Positions 24,101-35,040 are shown, numbered from the stretch's first letter. The stretch: 64,000 nt of DNA from Lytechinus pictus (GCF_037042905.1 NC_087262.1:24280501-24344500), one strand, 5' to 3'. Program-made: numbers and translations. The notes: a model not told the origin generated them from the letters alone.

Positions 24101-27100
24101 GCTGGGTACTGAGCACAGGTGCAATAAACAGCTTAGCTATTAATGACATGTAATGGAGGTTTGGGCTCTTAGCAGAATTGATAAAGACATGATGATTATT
24201 TTCATGAATTGTAAAATCTTTTTGGGATAACATTGTTTTCAAGGGAATAAAAGTGTTGTCAAGTTCTTAAGGTATTTTGCCAAATTGTTCAGTTTGTGAA
24301 CAATTGAGTTCTGTCAATATATGTGCACATTTTTTTATTCATTTTTATTATTATTATTTGGGAGGGAGGGAGGGGGGGGTAATTTCTCTTTTACTGCTGC
24401 TTGGTAAATTTCTCTCCTGATTATGAGTATTAAACAATATTGTTCATAACAGTAGTTGCATGTAGTTTCTCTAATTTAATCAATTCAATATGTAACTCTG
24501 CAAGCACAGACCTTCGGTGACGCACACAAATGGTTTAGTCATGAAAGAAGTCTAGCACAAAGTGTTGGAATAGCTACATCTTTCATACACTATCCCCATT
24601 CTTCTCCCGTAGTCTGATAATTCAGACCCCTATTGTGTGCTGAACTGCAAACTGTTCATGGGGAGTGTTTCACGAAAGTACTTGTGAGATGTTTTATCCC
24701 ACAGCTACTAAAGTGAAAGTCAAGACAACTACACTTCTCATCCAATAAAAACCAAGGAAAGTTTACAGATGACAAACATTGATTACATACGTGTGCCCTT
24801 CATTCTTCGTCTTTTATTCTTTAATCATAGTAACTTCTACTATTTTGGTTTCTCCGCATCTTATAGATTCATTGGTTTTCCATCTTTAATTCCTTCATGA
24901 TGGTCATCTTCTTGGTTGGACTTGTCTCCATGATTCTCATGAGGACTCTAAGGAAAGACTACGCTCGTTACAGCAGGGATGATGATCTGGATGACATGGT
25001 ATGTAGGATTGATATTATGGCCCGTTTTCGGAACTCTGGTTTAACTTAAGTCGTGGGGAGCCAAATGTGACACGGGTCTCCATAACCACATTATCAATTT
25101 ATCATCACATTTGACATTCAAAGCATTGCAAATCATCTTAACAGGATACATGCGATGATAGTTTTATTCATCATATAAACATTGGAAAGATCCCATTTGA
25201 CCCAAAATGAAGCATTTAGGTGTAAGGAAATGTTTGATGCTTAAAACTTCCTATAATTTTAGTCCAGATTTAGACCATGGTTTGGGTTAAAGCAGAGTTC
25301 AAAATGTTGGCCATTAACATTGTAAGAAGAAGCAATATTTTCTTTCGATTGAAAAGGGTATTTCTTATCTCCTGCTATATAATCAACAATCCTGAATTAC
25401 TTAAACAAAATAAAAGTCATTTGCTATCTAAAAGGGCAACAAATTATTGAGCCTCTTCATTCGTCCTTCGAGCGCTCAACAGGCAGACCGCTTAGGATGC
25501 CCAGTACGGCTGTATCTGACCTGATCCACAAATACCATGCCTGCCGTAAGAATGGTGATACCTTGATCCTGAAATCATAGTTTATCATGTCCCAATAAAT
25601 AACTGAATGTTTGGCTTTATTAAAGGAGAATGAAACCCTTGAAACCAGCTGAATCCATATCAAAGAGAAAAATCAAAGAAACATATTGTTGAAAGTTTGA
25701 GGAAGATTGAATGAATAATAAGAAAGTTATGAGCATTCGAATATTGAGATCACTAGTGCCATGTAGATCCTCCCAACGGCAATGCGACCAGGATCTGTGA
25801 TATCACACACGTACAACTCCCTCATTACTTTAGTACTTATTTCACTTATATTCTCACTTTTATAGAGTCTATCACAAGGTGAGGTGTTCTCTTTACGAGA
25901 GGACAAGTACAGAGGTTTCACAACATTATATCAATGATGAATCGTTTGTCATATGATTAGAATGAGCAAAAAGAGATGTTTTGGGGTATATTTTCAGTGT
26001 CCAAATGGGAGAGTTGTACGTGTGTGACATCACAGATCTTGGTCGCATTGCCAATGGGAGGATCTCCATAGCATTAGTGATCTCGACATTCAAATGCTCA
26101 TAACTCTTTTATTGCTAGTCCTATTTTTCTCAAAGTTTTGTTGATCTTATTCTTTGATTTTTCTGCTTTCACAAAAGCTAACTTGCTCCAAGAGTTTCAT
26201 TCTCCTTTAAGTGGTTGTCAATCCTGTCTTATCTAAAGAATTGCAATTATGATTGAATTGGCAGCGAAATCAGCAATTTTGATTTTGAATCTTGGACAGA
26301 GTTTAATTATTGTGAAGGTTTCTTTAATGTCACAAGTGTTATTAAAACGAGAAAGATTTTTACATGTGCTACTGTAAAACTACTCACTTTCATCTATATT
26401 GAATGGATCACATATATGTTTTATTTCTCTCAAATAGGAACGTGACCTTGGTGATGAGTATGGATGGAAGCAGGTTCATGGGGATGTGTTCAGACCGCCA
26501 ACGTACCCTTCTGTATTCTCTGCATTGATAGGCAATGGATATCACATGTGTACTGTAGTACTCTCTGTCATTGTTTTCTGCATTTGGGGCCATCTATACA
26601 CAGAGTGAGTATTATCAAGAAAATATGTGATGTGTCCAAATCCAAACATTGTTTAAAAAAAAATTGAATAAATAAGAATGTTTTTTTCTGGAATATGAAA
26701 ATGGAATGCAAAGTAGGAAGAGTTTGAAAGAATAAAAAAGTTATGGCAGTTTAGAAATGACATTAATAGTGAAAAGGCTGTGTAAAAGGATGCAATCAAT
26801 ATGGAAATAAATAGCAAAAGTACACTTTGCATCAAATTTCATTGAATGTGTGATTGATTGATTGATTGAACCTACGCTGTCTTAATTTCAGCCGTGGATC
26901 CATCCTCAGTACAGCCATCTTTGCCTATGCTGCTACAGCACCTGTAAATGGGTATTATGGAGGAGGACTGTATTCAAGAATAGGAGGTGAGTTGTGTTGA
27001 TTCTTTTCTCATGTTGCCCTGGTATATTATATTGATTCATAGTAATGATTAACATGATATGCCATATGTCTGTTTAAAAAAAACATTTGCAGGCACAGAT

Positions 27101-30100
27101 GCCTCCCTAAATGAACAAGGTACAGTGAAGAAAAAATCAATAATAAGAATAAGCATGTATATATCTATCTTGAAATATTCTTTTCCGAGCCACATTGTTT
27201 ATTATTATTACCCCGGCTTTTGCTTTTGCTCGAGCTGCCTTTCAGCGCTCGGTGCATTCAAGGAATTAATCCTGCCGGGTACCCATTCACCTCACTTGGG
27301 TTGAGTGCAGCACAATTTGGATAAATTTCTTGCTGAAGGAAATTACGCCATGGCTGGGATTCGAACCGTTGACCCTCTCGTTTCAAAGTCAGAAGACTAA
27401 TCCACTGGGCCACAACGCTCCACGTTGAGCCTGGGTGAATTCTTCTCTGATATCCCCCCCCCCCTAAAGTCCAGGAAAACTGACAACAAAGGCCCCTGAA
27501 ATTCCCAAATTATCCAAATTAAATTGAATAACAGTGTAGCAGATCTGAGCTGGAGAGCTAACATGTAGCCCAGAAAAATTGACTGCAAGGGATCCATTTG
27601 GCATAAAATTGATCCCATGCAGCTCCTTTTTCTTCAGGGTCCCATTGCATAAAAGTTACTATTATAGTAACATTGCCATCCAATGGTAACTACTAACTAC
27701 CATGGTAACAATGCTAATCAGCCAATCAAAATCAAGGATTTCAGGAAAGTTACCATAATAGTAACTTCTATGCAATGGGTCCCTGGAATGTTAACAGTTG
27801 GTAACCCTTCTCGGGTACATAAATGTCAATATTATTTATTAATGCATAGCTTTAGGCCGTTTTGTTGTATTTCTGTAAGGTGATATTCAATATAAATTTT
27901 GTAGGACCGCCTTTAACAGCTATCCTTGCTAGTGTACTCTCGGTGTGCATATAAACTCTTCTTTCTTGAGTCAGAATCATCTGTGCTTGGTATAATACTT
28001 CTTAAAGGGGAAATTGCTTTTGAAAATGACAGACCCTTTTTTTTTGGAGGGGGGATGTCAGATTTTTTGCCATTTTGTGAGAACCATTTATCAATGGCAT
28101 TAACATAAGTTGTTACCATGACAATGCGGTACTGTAGTGTAATGAGCCCCCAAAATATGAGGGGGCCAGACATGGCCCCAAGCCCCCTCCCATCTGTATG
28201 CCAGTGATGCAGTATCAAAATGTTCATCTTGTTCATCTTCCACACAGGACCATATCGTCTTTACTCCATAATAATTGTCAAAGTTGTTTTTAAGTTATGT
28301 TACCAAAATGTGCAAGCACATTGATTTTTCTAAAGAGAATAATAGATCCAGTCAGGCATAGGTACACTATCGTTACATTTTGGTAATTTATCCAAATGTG
28401 CCGTAACAGGGGCCACTTTTTGTATCAATGTTCGTCTGTGCGTGTGTATTTGATTTATCGAAATGGAAATGAATATATTCATCTTTATTTTGCAGGTAAA
28501 TCATGGATCAAACAGATGGTATTGGGTGCTTTTCTTGTTCCAATGAGCGTCTGTGGTGTTGCTTTCTTAATTAATCTAATTGCTATGTATTATCATGCAT
28601 CAAGAGCTATCCCATTAGGCACTATGGTAAGTAAAACTGAATATCCATAGTTTTATATTAGACAATCATCTCACATTCCAATCTTAGAAATGCGTATTGG
28701 CAGTTGAATTTTTTTCATCTGTTTATTCTTCATGAAATTTTGAATTTTGATTTTTTTTTTAATATTCTAGTGGCCACTCTCAGAAGTGTTTAAGTACAGA
28801 CGAAGAATATAGCCTAAAATTTGTCTCCTATTCCATACTTGGAAAGTGGTTTCATATGGAAAATATATGCCAGTATTTACCTTAATAGGAAACTCAATCA
28901 AAATGAATTCCAATATAAGTCACAAAATTTATCCAATAAAACACTTTTTCACCGTTATAAAAATGATAAAAGCCAACTATTTTTCTTCCCCTTGTCAGGC
29001 GACTTTCCAACCACCGCTAAAAAGTAGTTGATGATAACCCTGTATATAATCAAATGATTGAATGAATATTCCTCTCTTTGGTACAGCTTGCAGTGACAGC
29101 TATCTGCCTGTTTGTGATCTTACCCCTCAATCTGGTGGGTACCATCCTGGGTAGGGCCTTAGCCGGTCAACCAAACCACCCATGCAGGGTCAACGCAGTG
29201 CCACGCCCCATCCCAGAGAAGAAATGGTTCATGGAACCTTTGGTCATCGTGCTGCTTGGGGGCGTCCTACCCTTCGGTTCTATCTTCATTGAAATGTAAG
29301 TTTTTAGACTTGGGGTGAAAAAAACAACAACATAAGAGCGGACATGAATATGCATGCCTCCATCCCGTCTCCATTTTTATTCATTTTCCATTTACAAATT
29401 ATATCAAGTCTGTCAGCCACCTGCTCATAGTGACCATGAAAACAGTTTCCCATGGAAGCAGATGATGTGTATGAGAAGCCGCCTATAGCAGCATCTTGCT
29501 ACAAATGCCATATTTATGTGTTTGAGTGTTTAATAAAGACAAGTTTCAGTGGCCCACATTCTGAACCAATTGCCAATTGTGACAGGTATATCTCGCATTG
29601 CAAGTTCAATTTATTAGCTCATTTGACATTCAAGTCATTCGTAATTGTATGTCAATAATAATTGAAATAATAATAAATAATAATGATGATAGCTGGATTT
29701 AAAAAGCGCTTTTTGCCTGAGGATACAAAGCGCTGCTATTATTACCCCGGCTTTAGCTCGAGCTACCATCACCGGCGGTCAGAGCATTCAAGGAAATAAT
29801 CCTGCCGGGTACCCATTCACATCACCTGGGTCGAGTGCAGCACAGTGTGGATAAATTTCTTGCTGAAGGAAAACTGAATGTAGATAGTTGTCTTTATCAG
29901 AAGGAACATACAATGTAAACAATTTTTTGACATATTCAGCTTGCTATGATTTGGGCAAACAGTAAGATGATGGCCTTAGTTAAAGTGGACTTCAGAATCC
30001 TGTCCTGTATATTGTTTGTCTGGTGCAGCCATCATTTTATTTTATCTTACTTTATATTAATCCTCACAGGTACTTCATCTTCACATCTTTCTGGGCCTAC

Positions 30101-31283
30101 AAGATCTACTACGTCTTTGGCTTCATGTTGCTGGTGTTTGGCATCCTGGCCGTGGTGACGATATGCGTCACCATCGTCTGTACCTACTTCTTACTCAATG
30201 CAGAGGATTATCGCTGGCAGTGGACAAGCTTCCTGGCAGCGGCCTCTACATCCTTCTATGTCTACCTGTATAGTTTCTATTACTTCCTCTTCAAAACAAA
30301 GTAAGTCAGACATCTGAGCTCACTTGAACCATTTGCTCTAAAGTGAATATTGGTCTGTAACTGATTTAATACAATCTCCAATTAATTATCTATCTAGGAT
30401 ATAATGCAGGCTTGCGAAAATTTCATGTTTCTCCATCGACGCATCTCTCTGTATAAAAAAGATAGGGAACAATAAAGATACAAAAAAGATAATAGTTTCT
30501 GTATGCTTAGACAGTCAAAAAAGGGTTATAGCAGGCAACTACACAGGTCTGCAACATGCTAGCAGAAATGGCCCAAATTTAGGGTAATTTTTTATTCATA
30601 AACCCCATGTTGAGCTGGCAGCAGTAATAACAAAAATATGTTATGATTTTAATTAAAGAAATGGACAGTCTGTTTATTATGCACTGCCTCGACCAAACGT
30701 TAGCACACACTGCATGCTATCTCTGCATGTTTGATTTCATCTTGTTATAAGCAGGCCTGCCAACTTCTCCTTTTTTCCAGGAGTTACCCCGTTCTTCAGA
30801 TTTATTTTCAACCAAAATCAGGAGCACTCCGTTTTTCCATTTATTTTTGATAAAAATGAATCAGCCTATATATGTATTTGTGTGGTAGGGTGTGGCTTGT
30901 GTGTATGGGTGTAAGAGTAATATAGTGTTTCAACCTTTTTAATTTCTCAGTGTTTAAATATAAGAATGCTAAACATATCTTAATTAAAAAAAAGTGAGGG
31001 AGGCACACTTGACATCGAGCAGAAAAATGGGCAATTAAGACTTATTTATATGATACATTTAAGTTTTTATTTTCAAAACTTACTACAACTGTACTAGATC
31101 TCCTAGATCTTATCACCGGTCTCACTTTTTTTTTTCAGAATGTATGGCTTGTTTCAAACAACATTTTACTTTGGTTACATGGCACTGTTCAGCTTAGCAC
31201 TGGGAGTGATGTGTGGAACCATCGGCTACGTCGGTACGGGAACTTTTGTAAGAAAGATCTACTCCACCGTCAAAATAGATTAG
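6058..31283 (+). CDS. TM9SF3: Transmembrane 9 superfamily member 3 (11 coding exons, complete)
   Basis: Joining 11 exons gives 582 residues in one frame with GT-AG junctions throughout; vertebrate TM9SF3 is about 589. Residues 1-20 form a signal peptide. A luminal domain follows to about 215, with family-typical words such as [34 protein letters not shown] and [11 protein letters not shown]. Nine membrane spans follow from exon 5 onward, including [14 protein letters not shown] and [12 protein letters not shown]. The tail ends VKID, fitting the KxD/E COPI signal that retains TM9 proteins in the Golgi. The family acts in endosome/Golgi membrane-protein sorting. The ATG at 6058 follows an in-frame TAG at 6034. 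Intron 1 is 15 kb and full of mobile elements; the other introns are about 0.3-1.9 kb. Identification is secure; the 5' UTR limits are not seen. Confidence 0.97.
6139..6414 (+). other. TM9SF3 intron 1, 5' part
   Basis: Intronic sequence before the large composite element. CAGTTTCG at 6407-6414 is the left copy of that element's 8-bp target duplication. Nothing else recognised. Confidence 0.7.
6415..6671 (+). repeat. Left terminal inverted repeat of composite element
   Basis: Inverted match to 15087-15309, ending inward at GGTACGCG...TACGTACCACCTAGTGAAG. It carries some small insertions relative to the right copy. Confidence 0.85.
7137..7256 (+). repeat. Duplicated satellite flank, copy 1
   Basis: The sequence around CATCATCTTAAAG, GCAAGTGCAATTAAAATG and CGTTTTCAAATCAATTT recurs at about 12300-12421. 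Both copies lead into the 110-bp satellite, immediately here and after about 50 bp in copy 2. Confidence 0.8.
7257..10725 (+). repeat. 110-bp satellite array, about 32 units
   Basis: Units start at GTTCACGGCGG, followed by TCCGCTATCACCACGAG and an AT-rich half containing ATAAACGATGTAAGAGAGTA. Starts fall at 7257, 7371 and then every 110 bp to 8911, then 9023 and every 110 bp to 10673; the exceptions are a 114-bp first unit and a 112-bp unit with a T-run near 9010. Two main variants (GGGGTCC and GCATCC after CGGC) alternate from 9573 to 10563, giving 220-bp dimers. The short repeated open frames on the - strand are by-products: 110 is not a multiple of three, so no continuous protein is encoded. 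Confidence 0.96.
10726..10997 (+). repeat. Satellite right flank, copy 1
   Basis: This stretch (AATGCGACCTCTAAATAGC, ATGTTCTGAGCGATCACGC, CAAGGGGCATGATCGAAGAT) recurs at about 12635-12835 after the two-unit satellite copy. It ends in degenerate AATCG-rich sequence. Confidence 0.85.
11003..11412. mobile_element. 410-bp TIR element, CAGTAGAGGCGC family, copy 1
   Basis: Begins CAGTAGAGGCGCTGGTC and ends GACCAGCGCCTCTACTG, a perfect inverted pair. TTTAA is duplicated directly at 10998-11002 and 11413-11417. Internal subrepeats resemble GGACTGTCTCAGTTTATAAG. A second copy lies at 15559-16012. CAG...CTG ends with a 5-bp duplication would fit a hAT5-type element, as an inference. Confidence 0.85.
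11442..11602. mobile_element. 161-bp MITE
   Basis: TGGGGAGCGTTTCAT at the left and ATGAAACGCCCCCCA at the right are inverted copies. Several GTCCGACAAG/CTTGTCGGA words lie inside. No transposase; superfamily not assigned. Confidence 0.7.
11746..12117. repeat. Foldback palindrome, 165-bp arms
   Basis: 11746-11910 pairs with 11953-12117, nearly perfectly, around a 42-bp spacer. Both arms contain AAGATGGCGGC (or its complement), the YY1-type word, close to the spacer. The sequence around CCTTCTAAAAGG in the uninterrupted arm at 14350 marks the insertion point. The open frame across it is an artefact of symmetry. Confidence 0.9.
12300..12835 (+). repeat. Satellite locus copy 2 with only two units
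   Basis: Contains the left flank seen at 7137, then about two 110-bp satellite units (from about 12470 and 12577), then the right flank seen at 10726. It is the unexpanded or contracted counterpart of the 32-unit array and lies in the same orientation. Confidence 0.85.
12836..14156. other. Element interior without recognised genes
   Basis: Starts with AAAATCGATTT-type degenerate repeats (about 12836-12960). A short inverted pair, ACTTCGGTCTC near 13695 and GAGACCGAAG near 13761, is visible. Open frames of 60-85 codons show no recognisable domain. Confidence 0.5.
14586..15088. repeat. Palindrome, 225-bp arms
   Basis: 14586-14811 is an inverted copy of 14864-15088 with a 52-bp spacer. The arms include a GT/CA-rich stretch and TAGATTTAGCGATGAAATAAG. 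It ends exactly where the right terminal repeat of the large element begins. Confidence 0.92.
15087..15309 (-). repeat. Right terminal inverted repeat of composite element
   Basis: Inverted copy of 6415-6671 and slightly shorter. It ends ACTAGCGCC and is followed by the second CAGTTTCG. Confidence 0.85.
15559..16012. mobile_element. 454-bp TIR element, CAGTAGAGGCGC family, copy 2
   Basis: Begins CAGTAGAGGCGC and ends GCGCCTCTACAG. GTAAT lies directly on both sides (15554-15558 and 16013-16017), a perfect 5-bp duplication. Both ends contain repeated short palindromes such as GGAGACTGTCTCC and CCAATGTGGGAGA. Same family as 11003-11412. Confidence 0.88.
16053..16729. repeat. Large palindrome, 309-bp arms
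   Basis: 16053-16361 pairs with 16421-16729, with few mismatches and a 59-bp spacer. Outer words are GGGCGAAGTTCGTGCAGGC and its complement. No target duplication was evident. Open frames crossing it are symmetry artefacts. Confidence 0.93.
19140..19650. repeat. Nested inverted repeats
   Basis: The outer arms are about 19140-19245 and 19567-19650 (AGAATATTCACCTCTTTCTT against its complement). Inside, GTAGTCCCACATGTAGACTT (about 19271) and its inverse (ending about 19400) bound a roughly 130-bp MITE-like core. Confidence 0.7.
20538..20695. repeat. Palindrome, about 70-bp arms
   Basis: CGAGATTTCGCATTAGGTGA and GAAAGAAAGAAACACTCTATTC are mirrored around a spacer at about 20611-20625 by TTGAATAGAGC and TTTCACCTCATGTGAAATCT. 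Confidence 0.8.
21205..21400 (+). CDS. TM9SF3: TM9SF3 coding exon 2
   Basis: Residues 28-92 of the luminal domain, with [18 protein letters not shown] and [19 protein letters not shown]. The donor GTAAGT follows; one base is carried into exon 3. Confidence 0.96.
22233..22355 (+). CDS. TM9SF3: TM9SF3 coding exon 3
   Basis: Residues 93-133, including [11 protein letters not shown] and [15 protein letters not shown]. Bounded by TTTTTAG and GTAAGT. Confidence 0.96.
22407..22530. mobile_element. MITE-like remnant in intron 3
   Basis: CCATTTCATAAAGC at the left and TTTCATGAAATGC near the right resemble the ends of other CATTTCATAAA-type MITEs, around an interior with imperfect symmetry. Borders approximate. 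Confidence 0.4.
22585..22857 (-). mobile_element. tRNA-derived SINE, copy 1
   Basis: Read on the - strand, the head has an A-box-like TGGCCCAGTGGATTAG and a B-box-like GGGTTCGAATCCC, the internal Pol III promoter layout of a tRNA gene. The shared body contains GCTGCACTCAACCCAGGTGA. Further copies occur at 27194-27420 and 29700-29873. Confidence 0.8.
23335..23572. mobile_element. 238-bp MITE in intron 3
   Basis: GCCCTGTCACATCGTTTCTT at the left and GGAACGATGTGACTGGGC at the right form imperfect inverted ends. The interior is GC-richer than the surroundings. It lies 62 bp before exon 4. Confidence 0.75.
23635..23873 (+). CDS. TM9SF3: TM9SF3 coding exon 4
   Basis: Residues 134-213, the end of the luminal domain, with [14 protein letters not shown] and [13 protein letters not shown]. 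Acceptor TTAG, donor GTAGGT. Confidence 0.96.
24867..24998 (+). CDS. TM9SF3: TM9SF3 coding exon 5
   Basis: Residues 214-257. Contains the first membrane span ([16 protein letters not shown]) followed by [11 protein letters not shown], a hallmark cytoplasmic stretch of the family. Confidence 0.97.
25624..26206. mobile_element. TTAA-flanked foldback element, copy 1
   Basis: Starts AGGAGAATGAAACCC and ends AGTTTCATTCTCCT with TTAA on both sides (25620-25623 and 26207-26210). The two halves share inverted words, including GATCACTAGTGCCATGTAGATCC and its partner near 26060-26090. TTAA duplications point to piggyBac-type mobilisation, as inference. Confidence 0.75.
26438..26604 (+). CDS. TM9SF3: TM9SF3 coding exon 6
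   Basis: Residues 258-312. Begins [20 protein letters not shown], the family's highly conserved loop, then the second membrane span. Confidence 0.97.
26892..26986 (+). CDS. TM9SF3: TM9SF3 coding exon 7
   Basis: Residues 313-344, [20 protein letters not shown], a conserved membrane segment. Acceptor TTTCAG, donor GTGAGT. Confidence 0.95.
27194..27420 (-). mobile_element. tRNA-derived SINE, copy 2
   Basis: Same family and orientation as 22585-22857, with a preserved tRNA-like head at the right and the shared body. Confidence 0.8.
27639..27782. mobile_element. 144-bp MITE in intron 7
   Basis: GGGTCCCATTGCATAAAAGT at the left and CTTCTATGCAATGGGTCCC at the right are inverted ends. Internal ACTATTATAGTAAC and GTTACCATAATAGTAAC extend the symmetry. 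Confidence 0.85.
28496..28626 (+). CDS. TM9SF3: TM9SF3 coding exon 8
   Basis: Residues 345-388, with [13 protein letters not shown] and [14 protein letters not shown]. Donor GTAAGT. Confidence 0.96.
29087..29295 (+). CDS. TM9SF3: TM9SF3 coding exon 9
   Basis: Residues 389-457, with [12 protein letters not shown] and [14 protein letters not shown], diagnostic for the family, and [10 protein letters not shown] at the end. Confidence 0.97.
29700..29873 (-). mobile_element. tRNA-derived SINE, copy 3 (head missing)
   Basis: Shares the body of copies 1 and 2 but stops before the tRNA-like head, so it is 5' truncated. On the - strand the tail reads GCGCTTTGTATCCTCAGGC, then AAAAAGCGC and an (ATT)n tract, resembling LINE 3' ends. 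Confidence 0.7.
30070..30300 (+). CDS. TM9SF3: TM9SF3 coding exon 10
   Basis: Residues 458-534. [15 protein letters not shown] and [16 protein letters not shown] are signature words in the last membrane spans. Confidence 0.97.
31139..31283 (+). CDS. TM9SF3: TM9SF3 coding exon 11 and stop
   Basis: Residues 535-582. Final membrane span and tail [12 protein letters not shown], then TAG. The terminal KxD fits the Golgi-retention motif of the family. Confidence 0.97.
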
Positions 31284-33168
31284 AGCAGTTTTGGAGTGGA
31301 TCGGCCATCTGGCTATGTGCATCAGGATTTGAATTGGCTGTGGAATGGAGAAAAGACTTTGAATCTTGATTCGGTGGAATTGGAACTATGATTGTCGAGG
31401 CTGGTTATGGATTTGTAAGGCATGTACAACTACTCAAATGTTAAAATAGAAAGGCATTAAAACTTGTATTTTGTATGACTCAGTTTTATTTACAATGCGT
31501 TAGTGCCCTTCTGTCTTTTAAAAAATGATGAAATTGAAAGAGATGGGAATATTCCGTCAGTGTGTAATTCATTGTTTCAGAGAATGGCAGTTGTATTTTC
31601 AAGCTAGCCTGCACCCATGCACAACCAGTGCTAGCAAATGTTCAATTAACCCCTGTGTTGTTTGTTTAAATGTACATGGGTAGATGGTGATTAATCAAGA
31701 GGGAGAAAGAAAGGGGAAAGGAAGATGAGAAAAATGAGAACAAAAGATACAGTGAAAGAGATATTGAGATGAATGGGGGAAAATTGTCTCAAAGTTATCG
31801 TCTGGTGCCAGCGCTTCTCAACTGGTGAAGTTAACCCACTTTTGGGATGCAGCGCTTCAAAGATTCTGACAAAAAGTGTCTTTCTCATTCACATTTATTA
31901 TTACTCTTCTACTCTCACAAGCCACTGCAGACCTTGATGTTAAAATGGGTTGAGAACCACCAAGCCAGTTTGAATTCAGATCCTTAAAAAGCGCTAATTC
32001 TAAGCTTAATTAGACCATTTCAATAAATAGATTGGCATATTGCAGATTAGACAAGGAAGATAGAGATATTGAGAGTTTGAGAAAGAAAGACAAAACCAGA
32101 AGATTGTCAAGCCAGTCTAATGTTGATTATGTATCAGAAGACATGTGAAGCTACATCTTGATCTATTTTATGACGTGACAATTTTCACTGCATAAGCATA
32201 GAAAAATATCACTGAATATATTTATAACAAATATTGAGGAGGCTTAAATGAATTCATGTACCATTTGATTAATCAACAAATGTAGTATTGATTTAAAAAT
32301 AGGTTTGGAAATAAGTTTAAGAGCGCTTTGAAAGTCTCTAATTCGAGTATTAGATGTTCATATATTTAAGAATATAGCATTGAGATTTGAAAATATATAT
32401 ATTTTATTTCAGTCCAGTTCATTTTTTTTCACGATGAATTTTTATCTTTCCTTTTTTCATGCTTTGTCTTGTGTCATTGTGTTTTTCTATTGTGAGTTTT
32501 ATGGTGTTTTGAAAACTGGAATAACTGGAGTTTGTTTTCTTCATGTTCTAAAAATATTCTTTCTCTATTAATTGACATGAAAGATAAATGATTACTTTTC
32601 GAAAGGTTGTTTTACCTTTTCATTTAACTATCAATCCCAATGATATTTAAGTGAAAGTGAAGATGCAGTCTCAGAAATAATTAGAAATAAGATATTTATG
32701 TGATGAAAAGGGAGGTTCACTTTTGTTTGCAATGATTCATTAATCTTATGGAGGATGTGTTGGCAGTTAATGTTCAGTAGCACATATTAATTTTATGTAT
32801 GCTTTCCACATGTATGTATGCTTACTACAAGTATGTACTTTTGAACAACTTGACCTGTGAATAGCCTTTGCCGTAAAATATTTGAGGTAAAAATTTGATG
32901 TTGAATTTCTCACCAAGGTATATGTTGATTTAATTTACATATAATATGAATTTGTTGGATTTTAGGTAAGTTTCGGGTTTGTTTTTCTCTTTTTTCTTTA
33001 AATTTATTTTGCTGCATGAATGCCTGTATTGTATGGCAATTAGAGGGCTGACTGGCAGTTTTTGTTCTTTTTGATTAGTTAATGGAGAGTAATTTTTACA
33101 TGTAATTAGGCAGGGCTAATTGATGCATCGACTGATTAAATCCCTTGTTTGTCAGATTACAAGACCTG

Positions 33169-33301
33169 GGGCCTGTAACACAAAGCTTAGCAATGATTGT
33201 AGAACATTTTTAAACAATTTGATTGTATTGCCTAAAATGTACATTCAATCATGAAAATCAAGTGCACGATCAATCACTAACTTTTGTGTTAACGGGACCC
33301 T
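33169..33301. mobile_element. MITE-like insert in the 3' UTR
   Basis: GGGCCTGTAACACAAAGCTTAG at the left and AACTTTTGTGTTAACGGGACCC at the right are imperfect inverted ends. Confidence 0.6.
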
Positions 33302-34719
33302 TGGCGGTGTTTCACAAGTGCATGTTATTTCGTTGATGGATACACGGGTAGAGGGATGCATTTCGTACCATATGCTTCTGGGAATTGAAGTGCGATTTCT
33401 AAGTCACATTTAGATATTTGTGGAACAGCCCCTATTTTGGATTATCCATTGTATGGTTGGTATGATGCTTTGGTGTAAGCTCTGTGTGTTAAGAAGAAGT
33501 GCAATAGAGTTGCAGTTCCAGGATCGCACCATTATGGTTCACACAGCTTGAACAGCCTGGGCTATCTTGTCGGTCTTGGAAGGTTTTATATTGAGATTTC
33601 CTCATTAGATCACCAATTTGCACATAATATAATATTGAATGATCTGTAATGGGGCTAGTTGACATGTCATTGTTGCTATGCCAGACTGCTCAAACAATCT
33701 TCTAAATTCCTCCTGGATTAGTCTGTTAATTTGTGGAAAGGAATGTGATTTCAACCTATTTTATTCCTACAGTAGGGTTTATTTGATTCCTTATTAGAGT
33801 TATTCACATTTCTCCACAATGCATATCGTTCCATTATGTTCACAATTGAGACAGTTTGTTTGTTTTCCTCAAAATTTTTATGTAGTTTGCCCACAAAGCT
33901 CATTAAATTATTTGGCTTGGGTTGGTGAGACAGACATTCACATTTTACGATAAAGAATTTAATAACAGTAAATTCAAGAATTTTTCTATTCAATTGGTTC
34001 TAAGCAAGTTATAGGATTTTGACATACCATCTTTATAAATCTCTATTTTGGCCTACTTGCATCATTTAAGAGCATGCCAAAGATTTGTTTGTTTCATTTT
34101 ATTTTGTTTTTTTTTAACCTATAATGTTTTATAATATGCTTTCATGTTTATGTAATCCATTAATGAAAAGTGCCTGTACTTCTGAAAGCATTTGGTATTG
34201 TTTTGTAAGCTTGGGACAAAATTTGCTTCTCAAAAAATTTATTTCCACTACATGAGTGACAAGTTTGGTAGTACTCTGTGATAAATTGTAGTAGTGAGAT
34301 TAGAAATGATTCAAAAAGTAAAAAGATGGTGATTGCAAGAGAAACAGAGGTGAGCAGATGGTATACATCATTCATCTTACTATCTTAAAATTAACCTGAT
34401 GTAGGTTTTAATAATTGGCATTGCCTGGGCGCTTGAAAATGATGGTTGATTGTTAAACATTGGTTTCAAGCAACAAAATGTCGAAGCCTACCCATGCACC
34501 ACCTAAGCACTTAAACTTGTGCCATATTTTACACTTGCAATGAAAGAGGTCTCTTTGTTCATTGGTTTAGTCGTACATGTTGTCCATCTCAGATTTATGT
34601 CCCTTTCATACTTATCATGGTTCTGTTTAGTAAGCATTGATGTCATTACCCAATGCTAAGTGTAAATGATAATATAGCTCCCAGCTCTTTAAATGCCTTA
34701 GTTTCGATAACACTGTAAA

Positions 34720-35040
34720 AAATGAAACCATGGTGTTTACTTTAAACACCAGTCATTGTAGTGTGAGAGGAACACACATTCGGGTGGTAAAGATACACCA
34801 TGGAGTTTGAATTTAACACCAAATGGCGTCATATTATTAATATATAAGACCAAAGAGTGTCATATTCAGGTGTTAAAGATACACCACAGAGCTTGGGTAT
34901 AACACTCAATATTGTTGATATAACCAACAGAATAACACCAATGGATGTTAAACCAAAAAAAGTCACTGGTGTAGAATGCTTGTTGTGGTCCTCTGTACAA
35001 CACTGACTGGTAGAGTTATAACACCACTGTCTTTGTAGCA
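34720..35040. repeat. Cluster of GGTGTT/AACACC words
   Basis: Repeated short inverted words, including a perfect hairpin GGTGTTTA-CTT-TAAACACC at 34732-34750, with related spaced copies to about 35030. Probably a degraded repeat element; identity unknown. Confidence 0.5.
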
